Counted from the first letter of the stretch, positions 1-8,784 are shown. The stretch is DNA of 45,665 bases from Flavobacterium psychrophilum DSM 3660 = ATCC 49418 (GCF_002217405.1 NZ_MUHE01000047.1:1-45665); one strand, 5' to 3'. Translations and numbers: made by a program. Notes: a model not told the origin generated them from the sequence alone.

Positions 1-194
1 AACAGATTTATGTTTAATTAAATGTTAAAATTATTTTCAAACACAAATAATAGGTCTTAAGAATCGTTAATGTTAACTAGTTTTCTACAAGTAGTTTAGA
101 GCTAAATTAAGCTTTATTTCGGATTTGCCAAATCTTCTAAATGCAAAACTAACTTCAAATTAAGTCTAAAACCCAAATTACTTGTAGCGTGTGT
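1..194. other. AT-rich intergenic DNA, no gene seen
   Basis: No open reading frame of useful length or RNA gene can be recognised here. The only structure noted is a loose inverted pair, CTACAAGTA at 85-93 and TACTTGTAG at 179-187, too far apart and too short to interpret. The segment could be the 3' flank of a gene outside the window. Confidence 0.5.
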
Positions 195-358
195 TAATAC
201 CATTTAAAGTTTAAATTTACTGGGATAAAAAAACATACAGTTTGTCATTCCGAGAAACGAGGAATCTCATCAAGTTATTCAAATTATGAGATTCCTCGTT
301 CCTCGGAATGACAACATCCTCAATAAATATTCCAGTATTTTTAAAGCTAAATTGGTAT
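195..358 (+). repeat. MITE-like palindromic element, copy 1
   Basis: This 164-bp segment recurs at 13383-13546 with a single mismatch (A at 255 here, G there). Its ends form imperfect terminal inverted repeats beginning ATACCA and ending TGGTAT, with about 23 of 30 positions matching. The centre is a 29-bp hairpin (242-270 with 286-314, 15-nt loop) starting TTGTCATTCCGAG. It encodes no protein. The terminal repeats, small size and near-identity of copies suggest a non-autonomous mobile element, but no transposase is present and no convincing target duplication is visible. It lies in the 3' flank of the Nramp-UspA gene. Confidence 0.85.
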
Positions 359-406
359 TGCTCTTCCTTTTTTTTGTGATTTCTTAGTGTGCTTTGTGGT
401 TAAACT

Positions 407-2278
407 TTATTTTTTAACGATAAATAACGGGATAGATATTTCGTGGCGCAATTTATTAACTGTTGTACCAAAAAGCAAATCTTTTATGCCACGATGACCA
501 TGAGTTCCCATAACTAAAACATCATAATTCCCTTGGTTTATAATTTTCGGAATCGCTTTGTCTGGTTTGCCAAAACCTAATATAGTGAACACTTTAAATC
601 CTTTTTTGCAAAGCATTACTTCATATTCTTTCAACAATTTTTCATCTATCGAGGTTTCGTGATCATCGGCATTTTTCCCAAAAAGCATTGCTCCTACTGT
701 TTCTACAACATGAATTAAGGTGTAGCTCGCTTCAATTCCACCTAATTCGAACGCTGCATTTATCGCCAGCTCATCGGCCGAAGAAAAATCGACAGAAATA
801 GCAATGTTCTTTTTACTGTACGTTTCAGATGCCGAAAACTTAAGCACCATATTGTGTGGCAAATGGTTTTGAATATTAATTTTAGATTTAGTCATAAATG
901 GTTTAAAAACAATATAAAGCAACAAGATTAAAAAACCAATAGATAACGGAACAACTGTAAACCACAATATTATTGGGTTTTCAGCTGTTTCTAACCAATC
1001 TTTAATCTCATTGAAAACCAATTTAGCATTTAGCGAAACTATAATAACAGCAACAATCCATGAAGCAATTTGAGTGGTTTTAGAAATAGCAAAACCTTTC
1101 ATTCTATCTTTATCTGAAACAAAATGTATAAGTGGAATAATAGCAAACCCAAGTTGTAAACTCAAAATTACCTGACTCAAAATAAGCATTTTCCCAGTTA
1201 CACTTTCGCCAAAAACAGAAATTACAATCACTGCAGGAACAATGGCAATTAATCTGGTAATAATACGACGAACCCATGGCTGGATACGCAAATTTAGATA
1301 ACCTTCCATAATAATTTGCCCCGCTAGTGTCCCTGTAATAGTCGAACTCTGACCAGCTGCAATAAGCGCAACAGCAAACAATACAGGAGCCCAATTAGTC
1401 CCTAACATTGGTGCTAAAAGTTTGTGTGCGTCTTGAATTTCGGCAACTTCAAATAGTCCGTTTTTGTAAAATGTGGCTGCTGCCAAAATTAAAATCGCTG
1501 CATTTACAAAAAAAGCTAAGTTTAAGGCTATGGTCGAATCGATAAAATTATATTTCAAAGCTTGCTTAATTCCGGCAGTACTTCTATCAAATTTTCTGGT
1601 CTGAACCAATGACGAATGCAAATATAAGTTGTGTGGCATAACCGTTGCACCAATAATTCCAATAGCTATATAAAGGGCATTTTCGTTTGGCATAGATGGG
1701 ATTAGTCCTTTTAGAACACTTCCTACTTCTGGTGCTGCAAAAATCATTTCGAAAATAAAGGATACCCCTATAATCATGACTAAGGCAATAATAAAAGCTT
1801 CCATTTTTTTAATGCCTTTATTAATTAGAAAAAGCAATAAAAAGGTATCTAAAACGGTAATCATTACGCCTTGCATGAGTGGAATACCAAACAATAAATT
1901 AATCCCTATTGCCATTCCTAAAACTTCTGCTAAGTCGCAGGCAGCAATAGCAATTTCGGCAAGAAAATAAAGAATATAGTTTATAAATGGCGAATAAGTT
2001 TCACGCGATGCTTGTGCTAAATCTCGTTGGGTTACAATACCTAATCGTGCACTCAAACTCTGCAAAAGCAATGCCATCATATTACTCATGAGTAAAACCC
2101 AAAGTAATGTATAACCAAATTGGCTTCCGCCAGCTATATCTGTCGCCCAATTTCCAGGATCCATATACCCCACACTAACCAAATAAGCTGGTCCAAAAAA
2201 GGCTAATATCTTTTTTAAAATACTAGTCTTGTTTTGTGTAGAAACAGATTCATGAACTTCTTCTAGAGATTTTCCCAT
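407..2278 (-). CDS. mntH: Nramp-type divalent metal transporter fused to a UspA domain
   Basis: This is a proton-coupled Mn2+/Fe2+ importer of the inner membrane with an added cytoplasmic domain. Residues about 20-460 form the Nramp core with multiple membrane helices. The two metal-site motifs are intact: DPGN at 40-43 (helix 1) and MPHN at 214-217 (helix 6). The last 150 residues are a universal-stress-protein domain with the nucleotide-binding pattern G591-x2-G594-x9-G604-T605. At 623 residues it is some 200 longer than plain MntH, which the extra domain explains. It is divergent from the di-haem/Rieske/porin operon, sharing only a 90-bp intergenic region. The metal specificity (Mn versus Fe) cannot be decided from sequence, and the symbol reflects family membership only. 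Confidence 0.9.
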   Translation of the reverse strand: MGKSLEEVHESVSTQNKTSILKKILAFFGPAYLVSVGYMDPGNWATDIAGGSQFGYTLLWVLLMSNMMALLLQSLSARLGIVTQRDLAQASRETYSPFINYILYFLAEIAIAACDLAEVLGMAIGINLLFGIPLMQGVMITVLDTFLLLFLINKGIKKMEAFIIALVMIIGVSFIFEMIFAAPEVGSVLKGLIPSMPNENALYIAIGIIGATVMPHNLYLHSSLVQTRKFDRSTAGIKQALKYNFIDSTIALNLAFFVNAAILILAAATFYKNGLFEVAEIQDAHKLLAPMLGTNWAPVLFAVALIAAGQSSTITGTLAGQIIMEGYLNLRIQPWVRRIITRLIAIVPAVIVISVFGESVTGKMLILSQVILSLQLGFAIIPLIHFVSDKDRMKGFAISKTTQIASWIVAVIIVSLNAKLVFNEIKDWLETAENPIILWFTVVPLSIGFLILLLYIVFKPFMTKSKINIQNHLPHNMVLKFSASETYSKKNIAISVDFSSADELAINAAFELGGIEASYTLIHVVETVGAMLFGKNADDHETSIDEKLLKEYEVMLCKKGFKVFTILGFGKPDKAIPKIINQGNYDVLVMGTHGHRGIKDLLFGTTVNKLRHEISIPLFIVKK

Positions 2279-2298
2279 ATTTAAAAAATTAAATTTAG

Positions 2299-2306
2299 CA
2301 AATATA
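2299..2306 (-). promoter_or_regulatory. Candidate -7 box of the Nramp-UspA gene
   Basis: On the minus strand this reads TATATTTG, an exact TAnnTTTG box, 21 bases before the start codon. No clear TTG -33 element is visible at the expected distance. Confidence 0.4.
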
Positions 2307-2316
2307 ATTATATATT

Positions 2317-2347
2317 TTGTTTTATGTTAATATATTTTTTAGTTTTG
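2317..2347 (+). promoter_or_regulatory. Promoter of the di-haem/Rieske/porin operon
   Basis: TTG at 2317-2319, a 20-base spacer, then TAGTTTTG at 2340-2347 give a complete Flavobacterium-type promoter (TTG, about 17-23 bases, TAnnTTTG). The ATG chosen for the first gene lies 22 bases downstream. The box also argues against any start codon upstream of it. Confidence 0.6.
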
Positions 2348-2368
2348 CCTAAAAATAAATTAAGTATA

Positions 2369-3547
2369 ATGAAAAAAATATTTTTATTACTATTTATCAC
2401 TATTCTCTACTCTTGTGATGAATCTTATGTTGCTATTCCTAAAGATGACGAAATTTTAGACGGCCCTATAGATGGGCTTTCAACCGAAGAGTCAGCAAGA
2501 TTCCTAAAAGGCGATGCCGCTTTTAATGAAGTCTTTACACGAGAAACTGGTTTGGGATCTACATTTGTAGCCACAAGTTGCATTAGTTGTCATGCTGGCG
2601 ACGGGAAGGGACACCCCTTTACCACGCTCACAAGATTTGGGCAACCTAATGAAAACGGGAATATATTTTTGCACTTAGGTGGTCCTCAATTACAAAACAG
2701 AGCATTACCTGGATTTATGCCCGAACAAATTCCTCTTGGAGCAACTTTTTCAAAATTTACACCACCAGCCAATACTGGTTTAGGATTTTTGCAATTTATT
2801 ACCGATGCAGATATACTAGCCATGTCCGACCCCAATGACGCTAATGGCGATGGCATATCTGGAGTGCCCAACTGGATTTTAATTCCCGAATACATAAATC
2901 CAGTAGATGCAATATCGCAAAACGGAAAACACATAGGTCGCTTCGGAAAAAAAGCGGCAACTTTCAATTTATTACATCAAACAGTCACCGCATACAATCA
3001 AGACATCGGAATTACCTCAACTTATAACCCGATCGACGTATATACTAACCAAGAAATTGATCCCGAAATAGCAACAAATATAGTTAACGACGTAGATTTT
3101 TACCTAAAAACATTAAAAGCACCACCTCGCCGCAATTCTGGCGATTCGCAAGTTATTCAAGGAGAAAATTTATTTAATAAAATTAATTGTGTGGGTTGCC
3201 ATAAAGCAGATCTAAGTACAGGATATTCGCCAATTAGTGCTTTATCCTTCAAAACCTTTTCTCCATATACCGATTTGCTTTTACATGATATGGGAAGCGA
3301 ATTAAATGACGGATATACAGAAGGAAGCGCAAAAACCTACGAATGGAGAACACCTCCTTTATGGGGATTAGGCCTTTCTGAAAACGCTCAAGGCGGAAAT
3401 GTTTTTTTAATGCACGACGGAAGAGCAAGAAGTATCGAACAAGCCATTTCTATGCATGGCGGAGAAGCGACAAACAGTAAAACAGCTTTTAATAATCTCT
3501 CGCAGGGAGAAAAAAATGCTTTGATCAAATTCTTAAAATCTTTATAA
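2369..3547 (+). CDS. Di-haem oxidoreductase lipoprotein (DUF1111/DHOR family)
   Basis: This is a periplasm-facing c-type cytochrome related to di-haem peroxidases. The 392-residue protein starts with a lipoprotein signal ending in the lipobox LYSC (Cys16). Two haem-attachment sites are present, C71-I-S-C-H75 and C274-V-G-C-H278. A D/N-rich loop near 155-164 (DPNDANGDG) and the RFGKKA motif near 191-196 are typical of DUF1111. The ATG at 2369 is preferred over an upstream in-frame codon because the promoter lies between them and the signal peptide starts here. It heads a tight operon with a Rieske protein one base downstream. DUF1111 proteins are often annotated as thiol oxidoreductases; the substrate is not known from sequence. 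Confidence 0.85.
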   Translation: MKKIFLLLFITILYSCDESYVAIPKDDEILDGPIDGLSTEESARFLKGDAAFNEVFTRETGLGSTFVATSCISCHAGDGKGHPFTTLTRFGQPNENGNIFLHLGGPQLQNRALPGFMPEQIPLGATFSKFTPPANTGLGFLQFITDADILAMSDPNDANGDGISGVPNWILIPEYINPVDAISQNGKHIGRFGKKAATFNLLHQTVTAYNQDIGITSTYNPIDVYTNQEIDPEIATNIVNDVDFYLKTLKAPPRRNSGDSQVIQGENLFNKINCVGCHKADLSTGYSPISALSFKTFSPYTDLLLHDMGSELNDGYTEGSAKTYEWRTPPLWGLGLSENAQGGNVFLMHDGRARSIEQAISMHGGEATNSKTAFNNLSQGEKNALIKFLKSL

Positions 3548-3548
3548 C

Positions 3549-3989
3549 ATGAATAGAAAAGAATTTCTAAAAACTTGCGGTTTTGGTTGTCTAGCAGGAA
3601 TTATTAGTACATCAATACTAGAGAGTTGTTCTACTTCTCGGGTTTTAACCAAAGAAATAAAAGGCTCAAATATTTTAATACCAATAACTGATTTTGAAAT
3701 AAAAACCAATAAAAAAACAGGTTATAAAAAATACCTAATCGTTCAAAATGAAATTTTACGATACCCGATTTGCGTTTATCGATTCGATGCCAAAAATTAT
3801 GCCGCATTACTCATGAAATGTACACATCAAGGAGCAGAATTACAGGCTTTTGGCGATAAATTACAGTGTGCAGCTCACGGAAGCGAGTTTAATAACAAAG
3901 GAATTGTAGAAAGTGGACCAGCAAGTTCAGATTTAAAAAAATTTCCCATAATAATAGAAAACAACACCCTAAAAATATCATTGAAATGA
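3549..3989 (+). CDS. Rieske [2Fe-2S] lipoprotein
   Basis: This small (146 residue) exported iron-sulfur protein has a cluster-binding motif C91-x-H93 and C107-x2-H110, separated by 13 residues. The extra disulfide cysteines of respiratory bc1 Rieske proteins are missing (CTHQGA in place of CTHLGC), so it belongs to the disulfide-less group. The N-terminus (MNRKEFLKTCGFG) is hydrophobic and ends in a possible lipobox at Cys27; it has only one Arg, so a Tat signal is doubtful. It starts one base after the di-haem protein and overlaps the porin by four bases, so the three are almost certainly co-transcribed. An electron-transfer role between the haem protein and a partner is inferred. Confidence 0.85.
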   Translation: MNRKEFLKTCGFGCLAGIISTSILESCSTSRVLTKEIKGSNILIPITDFEIKTNKKTGYKKYLIVQNEILRYPICVYRFDAKNYAALLMKCTHQGAELQAFGDKLQCAAHGSEFNNKGIVESGPASSDLKKFPIIIENNTLKISLK

Positions 3990-5218
3990 GATCACTAGTG
4001 ACCACTTTCTTACTCATAATTAGCTTATTATGCCTCACAAAAACGCATGCTCAAATAGATGCAAGCCTTTTAAAACGCATTCAAAAAGACACAACAAAAA
4101 CATTAAATATGGATGCCTTGTATAATCGTCCTGCACTAAATATCGAAAAAACCCCAATTTCTATTGGAGGATACCTAGAAACAAATTGGCAACACCTTAC
4201 CACCGATGGCGTTTCAGAAGGGCATCAGTTTCAAGCCAGAAGACTCTCTATTTTTATGTCATCGGCGATAAGCAAACGTGTCAAATTTTTGAGCGAAATA
4301 GAATTTGAAGATGGCGGAAAAGAAGTAGCGGTAGAATTTGCTTCGGTAGATGTAGAATTTCATCCGCTAGTAAACTTTAGAGCAGGCATTCTTCTAAATC
4401 CTATTGGGTCCTTCAATCAAAACCATGATGGACCAAAATGGGAGTTTACAGACCGACCAATTTCGGCAACACAAATGCTCCCAGGCACCTTTAGCAATGC
4501 TGGAGCTGGTTTTTTTGGAAAAAAATATTCCGGAAAATGGATGATAGGTTATGAAGCTTATTTTACTGGAAATTTCGACAATTCAATCATTGAAAACAAA
4601 GAAAACAAAACGTTCTTACCAGCAGCAAAAAAAAACCCAGAACGATTTGAAGAAATAAATAGCGGACAACCTTTATTTACAGGCAAATTAGCCTTGCGAA
4701 ATAACAAAATAGGAGAATTAGGCATTTCATACATGGGAGGAATTTATAATAAATTTCAAGACGACGGAATAATTTTAGATGAAAAACGAAGAATTAATGT
4801 GTTTGCCATCGATTTTAACACCACACTACCCAAAATTAAAACATTTATAACCGCCGAATTTGCCTGGATTAATGTAGATGTCCCCACAACATATACACAA
4901 CAATTTGGCAACAAACAACACGGTGGCTTTATAGATATTGTACAACCAATTGTAAATAAAACCATTCTAGATTGGGAAAAAGCAACCCTAAATCTAGCTT
5001 GTAGGCTAGAATATGTCGATTGGAATGTGGGAAAATTTAACGAAACTGGTGGCAATATGGGCGAAGATATTTGGAGTATAATGCCAGCAATAAGTTTTAG
5101 ACCAACTCCCGAAACAGTAATTAGATTAAACTATCGGTTTCAAAAACAACATGATATACTTAATAACCCACCAGCAATTACAGATGGATTTAGTTTGGGA
5201 TTATCGACTTATTTTTAA
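3986..5218 (+). CDS. OprP/OprO-type outer-membrane porin
   Basis: A 410-residue beta-barrel protein of the phosphate-selective porin family. It begins with a signal peptide (MRSLVTTFLLIISLLCL, cleavage likely after THA-Q). A conserved strand region follows (GGYLETNWQH, then FQARRLSIFMSSAI and the EIEFEDGG segment), and it ends in phenylalanine (STYF), as outer-membrane barrels do. Its ATGA overlaps the Rieske stop codon. The family name implies anion passage, but in Bacteroidota these porins are found in many contexts, so the real substrate is open. Coupling with two redox proteins is unusual and suggests the pore serves the same process. Confidence 0.8.
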   Translation: MRSLVTTFLLIISLLCLTKTHAQIDASLLKRIQKDTTKTLNMDALYNRPALNIEKTPISIGGYLETNWQHLTTDGVSEGHQFQARRLSIFMSSAISKRVKFLSEIEFEDGGKEVAVEFASVDVEFHPLVNFRAGILLNPIGSFNQNHDGPKWEFTDRPISATQMLPGTFSNAGAGFFGKKYSGKWMIGYEAYFTGNFDNSIIENKENKTFLPAAKKNPERFEEINSGQPLFTGKLALRNNKIGELGISYMGGIYNKFQDDGIILDEKRRINVFAIDFNTTLPKIKTFITAEFAWINVDVPTTYTQQFGNKQHGGFIDIVQPIVNKTILDWEKATLNLACRLEYVDWNVGKFNETGGNMGEDIWSIMPAISFRPTPETVIRLNYRFQKQHDILNNPPAITDGFSLGLSTYF

Positions 5219-5238
5219 AATATTAAAGCAAATATTAC

Positions 5239-5246
5239 TAAATTTG
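5239..5246 (+). promoter_or_regulatory. Candidate -7 box upstream of serS
   Basis: TAAATTTG fits TAnnTTTG. It lies 182 bases before the serS start, which would give a long leader. No matching TTG -33 element is seen. Confidence 0.25.
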
Positions 5247-5428
5247 CGTTCTTATTAAAACATTAACCACATAGAAACATAAATTTATATTTCTATAAAT
5301 AAGAAAACTTTGCTTTTAGATAAATAATATAGCTAAATATAAAAATAATTTGCTACAAAAACTCTTTCGCTATGTTTATATCTGGTTAAGAATTTAATGG
5401 GTAAATCATTTAAAAAGACAATCAAGTT

Positions 5429-6700
5429 ATGTTACAAATCGCATTTATTAGAGAAAATCAGGAAAAAGTAATCAAAGCTTTGGCAAAAAGAAGCATCGAT
5501 GCTACCAGTATTGTTCAAGAAGTGGTACAAATAGACGAAAAACGTCGTGCCACACAAGTAGAATTAGATACTATTTTATCCGAATCTAATAGCATATCAA
5601 AAGAAATTGGCGATTTGATGAAAAGCGGCGAAAAAGAAAAAGCGACCGCTCTAAAAGAAAAAATTGCTACAAACAAAGAAAAAACCAAAGAACTCTCTGA
5701 AATTACAGAAGCTTTAGCAAAAGATTTATTAGACAAACTATATACCTTACCTAATCTTCCCGCAGATATTGTCCCTGAAGGAAAAACACCCGAAGAAAAC
5801 CTAAACATTTTCCAGGAAGGTGACATTCCTGTTTTGCACGAAGAAGCACAACCACATTGGGAATTGATAAAAAAATACGACATTGTCGATTTCGAATTAG
5901 GAACAAAAATTACAGCACCAGGATTTCCTGTTTATAAAGGAAAAGGAGCAAAATTACAACGTGCGCTTATTTCTTATTTTTTAGATAAAAATACCGATGC
6001 GGGGTACCAAGAATACCAAGTACCACACATGGTAAACGAAGCATCGGCCTACGGAACTGGGCAATTGCCAGACAAAGAAGGACAAATGTACCACGATGCA
6101 AAAGACAACTTATATCTTATTCCAACTGCCGAAGTTCCTGTAACCAACATTTTTAGAGATGTTATTCTCAACGAAAACGAATTACCCGTTTTATGCACAG
6201 GTTATACGCCTTGTTTTCGTCGTGAAGCAGGATCATGGGGTGCTCACGTGCGTGGACTAAACCGTTTGCACCAATTTGATAAAGTAGAAATCGTACGAAT
6301 CGAACATCCTGACAAATCGTATGAAGCACTAGAAGGAATGGTAGAACACGTGAAAAGCATTTTGCAAGAACTAAAATTACCATACAGAATACTTCGTCTT
6401 TGTGGCGGAGACATGGGTTTTGCATCGGCATTAACTTATGATTTTGAGGTTTTTAGCACAGCACAAGATCGTTGGTTAGAAATTTCGTCTGTATCTAATT
6501 TCGAAACTTTCCAATCTAATAGATTAAAATTACGTTTCAAAGATAAAGAAGGTAAAAACCAATTGGCACATACCTTAAACGGAAGTTCTCTTGCTTTACC
6601 AAGAGTATTGGCAGGAATTTTAGAAAATTATCAAACACCAGAAGGAATAGTAATTCCTGAAGTACTTAGAAAATATACAGGTTTTGATATCATCAACTAA
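5429..6700 (+). CDS. serS: Serine--tRNA ligase
   Basis: This enzyme charges tRNA-Ser and is cytoplasmic. The 423-residue length is standard. Residues about 1-105 form the tRNA-binding coiled-coil arm, rich in Lys/Glu heptads. The class II catalytic core follows, with motif 2 (FRREAGSWG) and motif 3 (LNGSSLALPRVLAGILE) near the C-terminus, and the serine-site TAEVPVTN segment. It is preceded by about 210 bases of AT-rich DNA and followed by a hairpin, so it is probably its own transcription unit. Confidence 0.98.
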   Translation: MLQIAFIRENQEKVIKALAKRSIDATSIVQEVVQIDEKRRATQVELDTILSESNSISKEIGDLMKSGEKEKATALKEKIATNKEKTKELSEITEALAKDLLDKLYTLPNLPADIVPEGKTPEENLNIFQEGDIPVLHEEAQPHWELIKKYDIVDFELGTKITAPGFPVYKGKGAKLQRALISYFLDKNTDAGYQEYQVPHMVNEASAYGTGQLPDKEGQMYHDAKDNLYLIPTAEVPVTNIFRDVILNENELPVLCTGYTPCFRREAGSWGAHVRGLNRLHQFDKVEIVRIEHPDKSYEALEGMVEHVKSILQELKLPYRILRLCGGDMGFASALTYDFEVFSTAQDRWLEISSVSNFETFQSNRLKLRFKDKEGKNQLAHTLNGSSLALPRVLAGILENYQTPEGIVIPEVLRKYTGFDIIN

Positions 6701-6733
6701 AAAAAACAATCACACTAAGCTTGTTTAAGTCTA

Positions 6734-6774
6734 GATGTACTAATGAAACATAAAAATTGTTACATTAGTACATC
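6734..6774 (+). terminator. Stem-loop downstream of serS, probable terminator
   Basis: GATGTACTAATG (6734-6745) pairs perfectly with CATTAGTACATC (6763-6774), and the stem can continue inward for four more pairs. It lies 34 bases after the serS stop. The following U-tract is weak (ATTTGTTT), so termination efficiency is uncertain. Confidence 0.5.
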
Positions 6775-6821
6775 ATTTGTTTAATGACTATTTTATTTTT
6801 ATTAATTGCAAACACACAAAG

Positions 6822-6891
6822 TTGTCATTCTAAGAAACTAAAGAATCACATTAAATAATTAAGTGAGATTTCTACTTTGCCGAAATGACAA
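6822..6891. repeat. Degenerate copy of the TTGTCATT...ATGACAA hairpin repeat
   Basis: The segment begins TTGTCATTC and ends GAAATGACAA, with partly complementary arms around a short AT-rich loop. It resembles the perfect hairpins at 13430-13502 and 18942-19014 but carries many mismatches, as expected of an old copy. The MITE-type outer ends are absent here. Confidence 0.6.
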
Positions 6892-6933
6892 AGACAAACA
6901 CTTCGATACAAATCATAAATCGTTATATTACCC

Positions 6934-8712
6934 ATGAAAAACTTATTTCTATATATTGTTTTGTTACTTCCAATGTTTGTTTTCTCGCAAAACGAACAAT
7001 TGGCGCAAAACTATTTTGACAGAGGTGAGTTCGACAAAGCAACGCTTATTTATGAAGATTTAATAAAAGCCCAACCCAATAATTACAATTATTTTCAGAA
7101 GCAAGTTACTTGTTTCCAACAACTAAAACAATTTGACAAGGCCGAAACTATTATTAAAAACAGAATAGAAAAAACCAAACAACCCAATTTATATATCGAA
7201 TTAGGGTATAATTATCAGTTGCAAAAAAACACCGATAAAGCCGATAAAAACTACAGAATTGCCCTCGAAAAAATAAAAGAAAACCCAAACAACGTATATG
7301 CGGTTGCCCGAGATTTTGAGCAAAAAGTATTGGTCGAACAAGCTATCGAGGCATATCGTTTAGGAACTTTAGGTAATCCTGAGGCAAATTTCGATTATCA
7401 AGTGTCATTATTACAAGGTCAGTTGGGAAAAATAGATTTAATGATCGATACTCTGCTCGATTATTCATTTAAATTTCCCATAAATGCGCCATTGGTACAA
7501 AACCAATTAACACGCTTTATGTCTGAGGATTCTCAGAAAAAATTTTCAGATAGTTTAAAAAAAGCCTTGCTTATTCGCACCCAAAAATCACAAGATATTT
7601 TTTGGAATCAGTTTATGAGTTGGTTTTTTATTCAACAAAAAGACTACGGAAAAGCATTTATACAAGAAAAAGCAATTTTTAAAAGAAGTGCCAATAATAT
7701 AAGCAATATCATTAATTTAGCAAAGCTAACTATCGATGATAAAGAGATAGAAACCGCTACCGAAATCTTAAATTTTATCTTACTAAATACACAAGATTTA
7801 GAATTACAAATGGAAGCTCATTATCAATTAATATCAATAGATATTAATAAAGCAATCAGAAAAGACTACCCAATTATAAAAGAAAAACTCGATTTGTTAT
7901 TAACGAAATACGGAATTTCTCCTTATTCTATTCGCTTACAAATTCTGAATGCACATTTTGATGCCTTTTATTTAAAACAATTCGAATCGGCTAAAACAGT
8001 TTTAACCAAAGCTTTAGATTTACCTTTAAACAATTACCAAAAAGCAGCTGTAAAAATGGAGTTGGCAGATGTTTTACTCCTAGACGAAAAATTTAACCAA
8101 GCCATTATTTATTATGCTCAAATACAAGACGGTTTAGAAAACGATCAAGTCGCACACGAAGCCAGTCTAAAAATGGCAAAAGCAAGTTATTACAAAGGAG
8201 ATTTCGATTGGGCACAAAAACAATTTACGGTTCTTAAATCATCAACATCGCAACTTATAGCTAATGATTCGATGGAATTATTCTTACTCATTAGCGACAA
8301 TACTGTCGAAGATTCGACACAAGTGGCTTTAAAAAAATTCTCGAAAGCAGATTTTTTAGGGTATCAAAACAAAAACACCGAAGCATTACAAGCATTTGAA
8401 ACTATTTTACTGCAACATAAAGGAGAAAAAATAGAAGACATAACTTTGCTACGAATTGGAAAACTATACGAAAAACAAAATAATTTTATTCAAGCACTTA
8501 ACTATTACCAACAAATAATAGACCAGCACGCTAACGGAATTTACATAGATGAAGCCTTATTCTTTACGGCCGAAATTTACAGAAAACAACTACCCGATAT
8601 TGCAAAAGCAAAAACGTATTATGAGAAAATAATCTTCGCTCACCAGGACAGTATTTATTTTGTCGAAGCTAGAAACAATTACAGAAAATTACGAGGAGAT
8701 ACAAATTTATAA
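6934..8712 (+). CDS. Exported tetratricopeptide-repeat protein
   Basis: The 592-residue protein has a signal peptide (MKNLFLYIVLLLPMFVFSQ) followed almost entirely by TPR-like helical pairs, for example QNYFDRGEFDKATLIYEDLIKAQPN near the start and ALNYYQQIIDQHANG near the end. TPR arrays are protein-interaction scaffolds; no enzymatic motif is visible. It probably sits in the periplasm, perhaps at the outer membrane, since no lipobox follows the signal. It precedes the DUF4286 and rsmA genes in the same orientation with a large hairpin between. The precise role is unknown; envelope assembly is only a possibility. Confidence 0.8.
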   Translation: MKNLFLYIVLLLPMFVFSQNEQLAQNYFDRGEFDKATLIYEDLIKAQPNNYNYFQKQVTCFQQLKQFDKAETIIKNRIEKTKQPNLYIELGYNYQLQKNTDKADKNYRIALEKIKENPNNVYAVARDFEQKVLVEQAIEAYRLGTLGNPEANFDYQVSLLQGQLGKIDLMIDTLLDYSFKFPINAPLVQNQLTRFMSEDSQKKFSDSLKKALLIRTQKSQDIFWNQFMSWFFIQQKDYGKAFIQEKAIFKRSANNISNIINLAKLTIDDKEIETATEILNFILLNTQDLELQMEAHYQLISIDINKAIRKDYPIIKEKLDLLLTKYGISPYSIRLQILNAHFDAFYLKQFESAKTVLTKALDLPLNNYQKAAVKMELADVLLLDEKFNQAIIYYAQIQDGLENDQVAHEASLKMAKASYYKGDFDWAQKQFTVLKSSTSQLIANDSMELFLLISDNTVEDSTQVALKKFSKADFLGYQNKNTEALQAFETILLQHKGEKIEDITLLRIGKLYEKQNNFIQALNYYQQIIDQHANGIYIDEALFFTAEIYRKQLPDIAKAKTYYEKIIFAHQDSIYFVEARNNYRKLRGDTNL

Positions 8713-8720
8713 AAAGTTGA

Positions 8721-8782
8721 TTCGGTTATTTGTTGATTTGGTTATTCGAATCCACAAATAACCAAACCCACAAATAACCGAA
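8721..8782 (+). promoter_or_regulatory. Long nested hairpin ending two bases before the DUF4286 start
   Basis: The outer arms TTCGGTTATTTGT (8721-8733) and ACAAATAACCGAA (8770-8782) are perfectly complementary. Inside, TTTGGTTATT (8737-8746) pairs with AATAACCAAA (8757-8766). Three-base internal loops and a 10-base apical loop complete a 23-bp structure that fills the gap between the TPR gene and the DUF4286 ATG at 8785. It could act as an mRNA stability or translation-control element; without a T-tract it is a poor terminator. Confidence 0.55.
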
Positions 8783-8784
8783 AT

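Noticed and set aside
3549..3989. Tat-exported Rieske protein
   Set aside because: The N-terminus has only one Arg (NRKEFLK) rather than the twin-Arg pair, so Sec export as a lipoprotein is at least as likely.
6822..6891. CRISPR-like repeat interpretation of the TTGTCATT hairpins
   Set aside because: Copies are single, kilobases apart, and form hairpins by themselves; there are no regularly spaced repeats or cas genes.
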